This document shows, piece by piece, positions 6,913 to 15,300 of a stretch of 21,864 nucleotides of DNA. The notes beneath the pieces are model-generated. The model saw only the letters and a program-made list of their open reading frames with translations. It had not been told where the DNA came from and ran no database searches. The stretch's first letter is position 1, and each line of letters opens with the position of its first letter. Origin of the DNA: a virus; the IMG/VR virus record IMGVR_UViG_3300000117_000312, positions 1 to 21,864 of that record, one strand, 5' to 3'. The translations under genes were made by a program, and so were the position numbers.

Positions 6913-8142
6913 ATGATAGACAAAATACAAGAAGCAGTTAATGCAGTAGTGCTAGCCAAAGGTAATAAAGCAGAAGCGGCAAAGAACTTAGGCATACCAC
7001 GTACTACATTATTAGGCAGATTAGATACAGCAGAACGAGAAGGTATTGCACCAAATGTAAATGCCCCCGATACTGCGGCGGCCTTAGTAGAGCAAAAGAT
7101 TCTATATGATATGCAAATATCAGAGCTAAAGAAACAAGTAAAAGAACTGGCTTTAGATAATATTACAGCAGAACAAATAAGAAAGACAGTATTTAAACTA
7201 CACAATCGTAATGCCAAACCACCTAAGTGGTTAAAGAAAAGTTCTCCAGCACACGGAGCACCTGGTGTACCTACATTATTCTTATCTGATTTACATTGGG
7301 GTGAGGTAGTTAATCCAGATGAGGTTAACAATTTAAACTCATACGATAGAGCTATAGCTAAGGCTAGACTTAAATCTACTATAGAATCTACTATAGATTT
7401 ATGTACTAATCACATGGTTAATCCTAAGTATCCTGGCATTGTTCTATGTTTAGGTGGAGACATGATATCTGGACACATACATGAAGAGCTTGCAGAAACA
7501 AATGATGGTACTAACATTGAGCACGTATTGGAATTGTTTGATCATCTAACATGGGCAATCAATTCATTAGCTGATACTTTTGGTAGAGTATTTGTACCTT
7601 GTGCCTTTGGTAATCACGGCAGAATGTTTAGACAATATAGGCACAAACAAGCAGCGGCTACTAGCTTTGACTGGATGTTATATACTATGCTTGAAAAACA
7701 TTACACTAATGCTAAAGACAATAGAGTACAATTTCAAATACCTTTTGGCTTTGATGCTTACTACAAAATATATGATGTTAATTATTTATTAACACATGGT
7801 GATAGGCTTGGAGTTAAGGGGGGCAGTGGAGTAGTTGGCATGTTAGGACCGATTGCTAGAGGAGTTGCTAAGGTAAAGAACGAATATGCTACACACAAGA
7901 AGCCGATTGATTATGTTATCATGGGACATTGGCATCAGTATTTATCTTTAAAAGGTATCATCGTTAATGGATCTCTTAAAGGTTATGATGAGTATGCAAT
8001 GAGTAACAGGTTTTCTTTTGAAGAGCCACGCCAAGCCTTATGGTTTACACACCCTAAGTATGGTATAACTTTCCAATTACCTGTAATTTCTGAACAAACA
8101 CTAGCAAAAAAGCCAAAATCTGAGTGGGTACAATGGAACTAA
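6913..8142 (+). CDS. Calcineurin-like metallophosphoesterase with N-terminal Fis-type HTH
   Basis: 409 residues. Residues about 10-40 (GNKAEAAKNLGIPRTTLLGR) are a Fis/NtrC-type helix-turn-helix. Residues about 60-95 are a charged helix linker. From about 118 a metallophosphoesterase core carries its metal ligands in order: SDLHWGE (D126, H128), GGDM (D183), FGNHGR (N234, H235), THGD (H295) and GHWHQ (H339, H341). Such enzymes cleave phosphate esters, including DNA or nucleotides. Stand-alone phosphoesterases occur in marine podoviruses. The DNA-binding head suggests action on DNA or a regulatory role; the substrate is unknown. AGGAGAA lies before the ATG. It ends 43 bases before the next gene. 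The phosphoesterase call is firm, the purpose is not. Confidence 0.92.
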   Translation: MIDKIQEAVNAVVLAKGNKAEAAKNLGIPRTTLLGRLDTAEREGIAPNVNAPDTAAALVEQKILYDMQISELKKQVKELALDNITAEQIRKTVFKLHNRNAKPPKWLKKSSPAHGAPGVPTLFLSDLHWGEVVNPDEVNNLNSYDRAIAKARLKSTIESTIDLCTNHMVNPKYPGIVLCLGGDMISGHIHEELAETNDGTNIEHVLELFDHLTWAINSLADTFGRVFVPCAFGNHGRMFRQYRHKQAAATSFDWMLYTMLEKHYTNAKDNRVQFQIPFGFDAYYKIYDVNYLLTHGDRLGVKGGSGVVGMLGPIARGVAKVKNEYATHKKPIDYVIMGHWHQYLSLKGIIVNGSLKGYDEYAMSNRFSFEEPRQALWFTHPKYGITFQLPVISEQTLAKKPKSEWVQWN

Positions 8143-8146
8143 TACC

Positions 8147-8175
8147 TTGTAAGTGCCCCTTTTATTTGGTATAAT
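8147..8175 (+). promoter_or_regulatory. Sigma-70-like promoter abutting the next ribosome binding site
   Basis: -35 TTGTAA (8147-8152), 17-base spacer, -10 TATAAT (8170-8175) with an extended TGG before it. The AGGAG site of the next gene follows immediately at 8176-8180, so a transcript starting about 7 bases after the -10 would lack that site and begin only about 4 bases before ATG 8186. The promoter may mainly serve the genes from 8356 onward. GCCCCT occurs in the spacer, as it does in the 6409 promoter. Confidence 0.65.
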
Positions 8176-8185
8176 AGGAGACTTT

Positions 8186-8344
8186 ATGAAAGACAACAAA
8201 CAGACAGAAATAAAAAAAGGGTTTGATATTCCCTATCCAGAGTTTGATGCACCATCTGTAACAATAGGTGGCGATGCAGTAAGACTACCGGAAACAGTAA
8301 AGAAACCCAAAGACAACTGGGACAGTTCATACAATGATGATTAG
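8186..8344 (+). CDS. Small hypothetical protein, 52 residues
   Basis: Start at ATG 8186, 5 bases after AGGAG (8176-8180); the longer frame from GTG 8153 runs through the promoter and is not credible. The product is hydrophilic and charged (KDNKQTEIKKGFDIPYPEFD near the start, DNWDSSYNDD at the end), with no membrane segment and no motif I recognise. It is Pro- and Asp-rich and probably partly disordered. It heads a run of tiny genes leading to the holin, which suggests a late or accessory role. Confidence 0.65.
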   Translation: MKDNKQTEIKKGFDIPYPEFDAPSVTIGGDAVRLPETVKKPKDNWDSSYNDD

Positions 8345-8355
8345 GGATAAATAAT

Positions 8356-8487
8356 ATGAGTCAATGTAAAAATTGTCAACACGGTTGTCATTGCTCGAAC
8401 GGCTCAAGCTGTTCTAGTTGTGGCTGTCATAATTGTCAACATGAAGATAAAGAAGAATCTTTAACTGATAGTTGGAAAAAGATTTAA
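8356..8487 (+). CDS. Cysteine-rich 43-residue microprotein, metallothionein-like
   Basis: ATG 8356 has AGGGA (8343-8347) 8 bases upstream, overlapping the previous stop. The 43-residue product has eight cysteines in its first 27 residues (C4, C7, C11, C13, C19, C22, C24, C27) and histidines at 9, 12, 25 and 29. The pattern is CKNCQHGCHC, then a Ser/Gly turn, then CSSCGCHNCQH, followed by an acidic tail ending in DSWKKI. The two halves look like a doubled CxxC...CxC unit. This composition suits binding of zinc, copper or another soft metal, as in metallothioneins or small zinc knuckles. There is no signal peptide. No family name can be given from sequence alone. It is too short for standard gene calling and easily missed. 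Possible roles: metal buffering, redox, or a zinc-stabilised adaptor that binds a host protein. Confidence 0.72.
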   Translation: MSQCKNCQHGCHCSNGSSCSSCGCHNCQHEDKEESLTDSWKKI

Positions 8488-8512
8488 CTAAGCAAGGACT
8501 AATCAACAATCA

Positions 8513-8626
8513 ATGTCAAAAGAAAAAAGTATAAGTTTTGCAGAATTAGCAAAGATGCTTAACAATAAAACTATTGGCGTTGTTAAAAAGAAAAGGAAAG
8601 CAAATGGAAAAAATAAATCTAATTAA
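8513..8626 (+). CDS. Tiny basic hypothetical protein, 37 residues
   Basis: A 37-residue frame with a short helix (SFAELAKMLNN) followed by a very basic tail (VVKKKRKANGKNKSN). AAGGA lies upstream at 8494-8498, farther from the ATG than ideal. It overlaps the next gene by 23 bases, and its Lys-rich codons supply that gene's ribosome binding site. This is a plausible small phage gene, perhaps nucleic-acid binding because of its charge, but the evidence is position and composition only. Confidence 0.5.
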   Translation: MSKEKSISFAELAKMLNNKTIGVVKKKRKANGKNKSN

Positions 8627-8711
8627 AGACTGGTTTAATGGTCTTGATAAGAAAGTTAAAATTATAATTGCAGTAGGTATTGTGGTTATTATAGGAATCA
8701 TTATTAACTAA
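8604..8711 (+). CDS. Single-pass membrane microprotein, 35 residues
   Basis: ATG 8604 follows AAGGAAA at 8593-8599. The product has a short charged head (MEKINLIKDWFNGLDKKVK) and one strongly hydrophobic helix of 15 or so residues (IIIAVGIVVIIGIII), ending right after it. Small proteins of this design (an LDKK-type head with one helix) are common beside holins in marine phages, as I recall. The stop overlaps the holin start (TAATG), so the two are translationally coupled. Likely location is the inner membrane, as a lysis accessory or holin modulator; that is inference. Confidence 0.72.
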   Translation: MEKINLIKDWFNGLDKKVKIIIAVGIVVIIGIIIN

Positions 8712-9151
8712 TGGGCATTCCATTCGAAATGATTACCATGCTTGGCTCCACTGTTCTCGGTGGAGTCATGAGCATATGGTCACAGAAAATCAAAGCTAAA
8801 GAATCAGAACAAAAACTTCTTATAGAAAGAAATGCTGTTCAACAAGAAGGTTTTAAATCGGCGAGAGAGTATGAGAACACAGGGTTTCAATGGACAAGAC
8901 GTATTATTGCTTTGACTGCAATCTTTTCTATTGTTGTATTACCTAAACTTATTCCTATATTTGCACCAGAAGTACAAATAATAGTAGGATATCTTGAGTT
9001 TAAACCAGGGTTTTTATTCTTTACAGAAGGTAAAGAGATAATGAAATGGGTACCAATGGCGGCACCAGGTATTGTAATAACACCACTTGATACTAATTTA
9101 GTGGCGGCAATTATTGGTCTGTACTTTGGTGGATCATTAGTAAAAAAATAG
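8711..9151 (+). CDS. Holin, GTA-type three-transmembrane family
   Basis: 146 residues. Three hydrophobic segments: about 6-23 (MITMLGSTVLGGVMSIW), 65-84 (IIALTAIFSIVVLPKLIPIF) and 129-144. A charged helix (KIKAKESEQKLLIERN) separates the first two, and TGFQWTRRI leads into the second. This order and the RWTRR-type entry fit the holin family first described for gene-transfer agents (GTA_holin_3TM). A holin permeabilises the inner membrane at the end of infection and lets the murein hydrolase out. No separate endolysin gene is visible here; the only lysozyme domain is in the giant - strand virion protein, so the lysis endolysin may lie outside the window. The start overlaps the previous stop (TAATG). 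Confidence 0.75.
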   Translation: MGIPFEMITMLGSTVLGGVMSIWSQKIKAKESEQKLLIERNAVQQEGFKSAREYENTGFQWTRRIIALTAIFSIVVLPKLIPIFAPEVQIIVGYLEFKPGFLFFTEGKEIMKWVPMAAPGIVITPLDTNLVAAIIGLYFGGSLVKK

Positions 9152-9178
9152 TTTTTAACAACCAACCAGGAGACTAAC

Positions 9179-9370
9179 ATGGAAGAAAAAATAACAGAAG
9201 AACAAATAGTTATGCAGGATTTACTTAATCAGCTTGCTGATAAAGACAGATCCATAGTAAACTATAGAGTTATTATTACACAGTTGAGAGCGCAACTAGC
9301 TGCACTACAAGCAGAAGATAAAGCGGTTGAAACTGTAGGAGATAAAAAGAAAAAAGAATCTAAAGATTAA
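9179..9370 (+). CDS. Small coiled-coil protein after the holin
   Basis: 63 residues, with AGGAG 7 bases before the ATG. The middle (residues about 8-48) is one continuous predicted helix with heptad-like Leu/Ile spacing (DLLNQLADKD, VIITQLRAQLAAL), then a Lys/Glu/Asp-rich tail (DKKKKESKD). There is no membrane segment or lipobox, so a classical spanin is not supported. Being last in the lysis run, it could be a soluble partner of the holin or an unrelated small phage protein. Its stop codon overlaps the stop of the convergent giant gene. Confidence 0.75.
   Translation: MEEKITEEQIVMQDLLNQLADKDRSIVNYRVIITQLRAQLAALQAEDKAVETVGDKKKKESKD
9343..9368 (-). terminator. Possible terminator of the - strand operon
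   Basis: Read on the - strand just past the giant gene: a weak stem AATC/GATT with a 4-base loop, followed by a long U-rich tract (CTTTTTTCTTTTT). It lies inside the 3' end of the + strand coiled-coil gene. The stem has a single G-C pair, so only the U tract argues for it. Confidence 0.25.
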
Positions 9371-12300
9371 TTCATTGTGACACCGAACTGCTCTGTCAGT
9401 TCTTGTTTATCTTTGAATGTCTTTTTATTAGACTTAAGCGCTCTAAGATTGAAGTTAGCCTGTAGGATTCCTTCATTTCTTAGACGGCTTATATCTGGTA
9501 CATAAGTATAGTTAGAGTCTACGTCATTATTAAATTTTTGTATCTCTCTCATAATTTCAAATATTTTTAACTGAGCCGCATCGCCCAACGCTTTATTGTT
9601 TGTTAGGTTGTAGCCGATATACATATCTCTAAACGCTGTTTTAATTTGTGCGTTAAATGATTTTGTTTTTCCTTGATATTTGGAATCAATTTGTTTCTCA
9701 TAGTATAAAATATTTCTAGCCTTAGAAATTTTAGTAGGAGTAAATCCTATACCTTGCATTAATAAATCAAATCCATTTAAATCAGCAGTAATTAATGTGC
9801 CCCTTCTAGTGTCTACGTATCCTTGTTGTGGATATTTGTAAGCCGCACGATATGCGTTTTTAACAAATGTAGGAGCTGCTGCCATATATAAATCCATATC
9901 AGTAGCCGCATTAAGCAATCCTTGTCTGTTAATTATATCAAATATTTCTCTACCACTTTGGAAGAATACAGCACCTGGTGCTCCTAAGAATTCTTCAGCT
10001 CTTGCTCCAGTTGGCATACCAAATGCTGATAAAATAGCACGAGCTTGTCCAGAGCCTGGTACTTCTCCTAAAGATAATCTTCTTTGTACGTTTACATTAC
10101 CAAAGGCTTCAATACTTCCATTCATAATAGCTTCAGTCATCTTCGGTCCAGTTAAATCTACTAATGCTTCTCGCATTACTGTACGTAAGTCTTCATCTAC
10201 ACCACCCATTTTTCTAGTCATTCTGTATAAGAAATCTAAGTCATCTGCTCCTGGCAATCCCATTAAACCACCAGTTAAAAATAATAATAACATAATACGT
10301 GCAAACATTTTTCTACCCATAGCTGTAGACTGTGCATTGCCTTGTCCTACTAATAATCTTCTAAGTAAACCAAACATTTGACTGATGTAAGTTTGGAATA
10401 AGAAGAATATAGAACCAGCACCTCGCATAATCATTGGTCTGTTTATTTTAGAATAATCGCCAAAGGTATCATCAATTAATATACGTGCAAAGTCTTGAGC
10501 ATTAGCTATCCCACCTCTTTGTTTTTTCATTTCATTCCAAATAAAATTAGAACCAGAATACCAAGTGTCTGCATTCTGCATAGTTTTAGGGTCTTGTGCT
10601 AATCTATAAGCCGCAACATATGCAGTCAAACGTGATATAGTCTCATAAGTATTAAACGTACCACCCATTACACCTTGTTCAAGTTGTTTTATTCTACCTC
10701 TAATCCTCATATTTGTTTTGTCAGTAGGAGTTAAAGTAAATCCTGGAGCCTGTCCAGATTCATACAAAGCCTGCCCCTGTTTAATAATACCGTTAGCAAT
10801 ATCTTCTAAGACAGCATCTACTAATGCTTCATCTTTAAATATTTCAAGTAACCTAGATCTATCTAAATTTAAAAAGACATCACCAAATTGATTATCTGTA
10901 AATGATATTAGTCTATTAACTTCAACAAACGCACGTGATAATTGTGTTGCTGATTTTGCACTGTTAGCAAACTGAGCCAGCATAGGACCGGTGAACTGCA
11001 CCATACTCATGGTCTGTAGAATACCAGAAGATAAATTGCCCCCTAAGAACCACCAGAAACCTAAACGTCTAGGTAAAGTAAACTCGTGAGAATGCATGTT
11101 GTCAACACCATACCCTTTCATTTTCTCAACAGCTTCTCTTAAGTTAGGCATTTTGTTTATGTCAGTATATTTTATAGCATCACTAAAACTATTGTTAACA
11201 TCTTTTAAATATCTATTACGTGCTCCATACTCAGAGGCTATCATACCAAATTGTGATATACTTCTTAAAATATCACCATCAAATCCAGGTACACCACCTA
11301 TCATTTTTCTGCCTCTTACAAACTTATCAAAGCCTACTATGTTTTGTTTACCTATTATTGTATCTAATTCACTTCTAACTTCATCATATTTTTTAGCATT
11401 TTTATCAGACAGATATTGTGCCATTGAGTCTATCATAGATAAATCTTTAGGCATTCTGCTTCTATAATCTTCACTAATTTCTTCAACTTCTGATACTGTG
11501 TATCCTTGTGATGCTGGATACTCTGCAAGTAATCTAGATCTAACTTCATTAAACTTACGAGAAGTAGTCATGCCTGTTGCTTTTTCTTCTCTCAATGGTA
11601 TAGATATGTGCTCATACCTAACAACTTCTCCTGTCTCATCATCTTTAACTGTAATAGCGTGACTACCATATCTTTGTAGTGGTATATAATCAAATTGCTT
11701 TAGTTCTTCAAAGTTTCTTAACTCTTGTAATAACGCAGGTAAATTAGTAGCATCTGTACCTATCAATCCATTAATAACTTCTGAATCTTCTGACAGTGTT
11801 TCTACCATATTACTCAAATCATTAGGGTTGTTCATTGAAGCAGACATAGCTCTGTCTCTTACTAATTGAGGAGCTCTAGCTAATCCATTAATAATTGATA
11901 CAAGTTGTCCGTACTGTAAATTTTCTATAACATCACCATCAAAAGTATTAGGATCAATACCTGCTTCAGTTAAAGCTTCTGGATTCATTCTAGATAAAAT
12001 TTCTACTGCTTGTTTAAGTTGAGGTACAAACGTACTAGCAATGGTACCTTTCTTAACTTCATCTAGTATGCCTATGATAGCCATTTGAGAATCTTCATAT
12101 ACATCTGCTAGTGCTCCGTCTAATACAATAACTTCGCCTTGTAAAATTGTTATAGGATTATCTCCGCCGGTAGTTATATTTTTAGGTGATACAAAAACTA
12201 TTCGCCCTTCTGCATCTTTTCTGTAACGAGCCTGTGCCCCTGCTTGTTGTGATATGATATGAGCTTTAGCTAGTATTTCTTTAGCACCTTCCATTCGATT

Positions 12301-15300
12301 AATAACATCAAAGTAGTTACGCATTTGTGCCGCAAACTGTGTTTGCAATGCTCTACCTTTTTGTTCTAAGCCTTGTACCGCTCTAAACAATCTAGCAATT
12401 ACTGGAAACTTAGCAGCTAAACCTCTAGCGTGCATCATAAACTTAGATACTTTACCAATATCTTTTAATGATACATCAGTATCTGGTGTTGTTCCAGCTA
12501 ATACTTTCTCTTCAGCTTTACCACCATCATCCATTCCTTTGTTAGCTTCTTTAGTTAACGGTCTGTTTTCTTTAGAATCTGGTTGACTTATCTTATCATC
12601 AGATGGATCCGCTTCATATGAACCCTCAGATGATGCACTATAATTAATATCAGACATATCCAGGTTAGGATTATTTTCTACAAGCAATACTTGATCTGCA
12701 TCAAACACTATGTAAGAATCTAAGCTTTCAATTGCCCCTCCATCTCCGTCGTAGTCTGTACTAACTTCGTATTGATTACGGTAAACAATACCATCATAAC
12801 CTTTAGCTTTGATTGCGTCTTGTAATATTTCCTGTCTCTTTCTTGATTCATTCACTCTTCTTGAACCAACAAACGAATCACCTACTGCTTGCATTTTTCT
12901 ACGTATTACTCCACCTTCCGTTGGAGTAAAAATAATATCAGTTAACATTGCTGGGGCCATAATTCTACTTACGTCCATATCTAACCCATATTGTTCAGTA
13001 GGGTTATTAGCTGGTGCAGTTAATTCTTCTAATGCATATTGTGCATCCCATTGAGCTCCCATATCCGCCATACGTACAGGATTACGTATATGTAATACTG
13101 CATTTATTAAAGAAGCTGGGTCTTCAACAACTAATGGTGTCAATGCAGCTAATAAATCTTTAAGTTGTTTTTCTGCAACATTTGCTGCTGTAGTATCTCC
13201 TGCTTCTCGAGCCATTCTTGCATCATCTTCTAACTTCTCTATTTCTAACTCAAGCATAGATCTACTCGCCATCATTCTGCCTCTAATAGTGGCTTGATCT
13301 CTTGTGCCAAAATGTATACCCATAGAGTCCGAGCCAGCTTTAAATCCTTGAGCTATTATTTTTCTATATGCTCTAGCGTTTGTGCCGTGTGTGACAATAA
13401 GGGGGCTTCCAGCAATCCTTATGTCTGTTTCGGTAGGCATTTGCCTGTTTAGTCTTTGTAGTCTAATTTTAAATAAATCAGGAGCTCTCATTAATTCAAA
13501 TAATCTAGCAACACTTTCTCCAGCATACGATCCCATGTTTGCTCTCAACAGTGACGCGCTAGTTATTTCACTAGTAGCTTCTTGATTATTCTCTAAATAT
13601 GCAGCAACCGTATTTAATTCTTGATCGGTTAAAGAATTTAATTGTTGTAGATAAAAGTTAGCTTGTTCTAAATTAACTACACCCGCCTCAGTTGTTAAGC
13701 TTTCAAACAAATTAGATAAAGCCGTTACAACTTTATTAGTTGTAGGATCTTGCCTTACTGCATAAAATTTAGGCAGTACTTTTATTACAAAAGATCTATA
13801 TAATTGTTTGTTAGTAATTACAGATCCAGTTTTTTTACCACCAACTAAGACTACACTACGTCCTCTTTGATTAAAGAAGTTTTCAGCTTGCTCAATAGAT
13901 ATCTTACCAATCTTAGCAAGATTAATCATTTCAGTTCTGCTTATGTCTACTTTGTTAATAATATCACGACGAGCTTGCATTACTCCTTTGTCGATGTTAT
14001 TAAATATTTGTGCTGTGCTTCTTAGTTGGTTGTTGGAAAGTGCATTACCTAATGCAATAATGTAATTTCTAATTCTGTTAAAGATCGATGCAATCATTCC
14101 TTTAGGGCTGTATAACGAGCCGTTAGATGTTGTTGCCATGTACTCAGCAAACGCATCTGATATTGATTCTTCTAGTAATGCTTCTTCATTTAAATTGAAA
14201 CCTTCATAACGTTTTCTAATATTGTATCGTTTCATATACGCATCACGCGCCGCACTTTTTAAAGTAGCTTGTTCTTCTGGTGTTAAAAGATTTTTAAATA
14301 TGTAATGCATAGACTCATGATGTAATGTAAACATACGAGAGTCTCCTGGATTTAACTTACTGCCATTAACATTTTGTGTAGCATTCATAGCCACTTCTAC
14401 TAGACCAAGACCGCCCAAGAATCTGCCGTTTACCTGTGCCCCTTTCTTGTTTGTAATACTATTGTAAATACGCAAGTCTAAATTATTAACGCCAAGTCTA
14501 TCTAATTCAGCACGTAGATCTTCTAAGATCATTGGCATTTTATCTATAGCATCTTGAGATAATGCTGGACGATCTAATGAATCAGGGTGATTAGCTAAAC
14601 TCCAATACTCTTCAATAACTTTTTCTCGCTCTACTTTTTCATAGCCAAGTAATTCTTTACTTAACTTATTAAATGCAGGTATAGATATTTTACCTTTTTG
14701 TTTATCCCAGTTTATAACAGGTTCTATATCAAAACTCTCTAATAGATTATTTAGTTCAACTCTTTTAGAATCAATAGTTTTAATTGCATTTAATCTTTTC
14801 TGCAAATCTCTTGAATATTGTTTGTACAACACTCTTTGATTTTCTGTCAAAGTTTTATATGCTGCTCTAGTAAATCCGTTAGGTAATATTTCTTTTATAC
14901 TATTTTCTAATTGTCTAGCGTCAAATTCTAATTGTTGTTTAGCTTTAGAAGTAAATAAATATACTAAAGTATTATTAAATGTAAATACGTGTTGATTAGT
15001 TGGTTTGTAATTTTTAATTAAATTTCTAAGAGTTAATATTTGAACTTCATCTTTATCTTTACGTGCTTGTTTTAAAAGTTGCCTATAGTATTGTATCATG
15101 TTAACTCTAAATCCAGAGTTGTTCATGTGTGTAGTTATTTCTCTTATCTTAAGTACTCTTGTTAATGGGTCAGATATTTCTTTGGCTACTGCTTCTTTCC
15201 TAGATTCAACAAAATTAATCTCGTTTTGTATACGAGCAGTTTCTGCTTCTATGTTTGGAGAGTTTGGATCTAAAGTTTCTAATTCACTTTTTAATTGTTC

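Noticed and set aside
8153-8185. GTG 8153 as the start of the small gene
   Set aside because: The extension runs through the promoter spacer and -10; ATG 8186 has AGGAG just upstream.
8356-8487. The Cys-rich microprotein as a displaced DnaJ zinc-finger domain
   Set aside because: DnaJ repeats are CxxCxGxG; here the glycines and spacing differ (CxxCxxGCxC), so the link to the DnaJ insert of HMO-2011 polymerase is not supported.
9152-9370. The coiled-coil protein after the holin as an Rz-type spanin
   Set aside because: It has no N-terminal membrane anchor and no lipobox or nested second gene.
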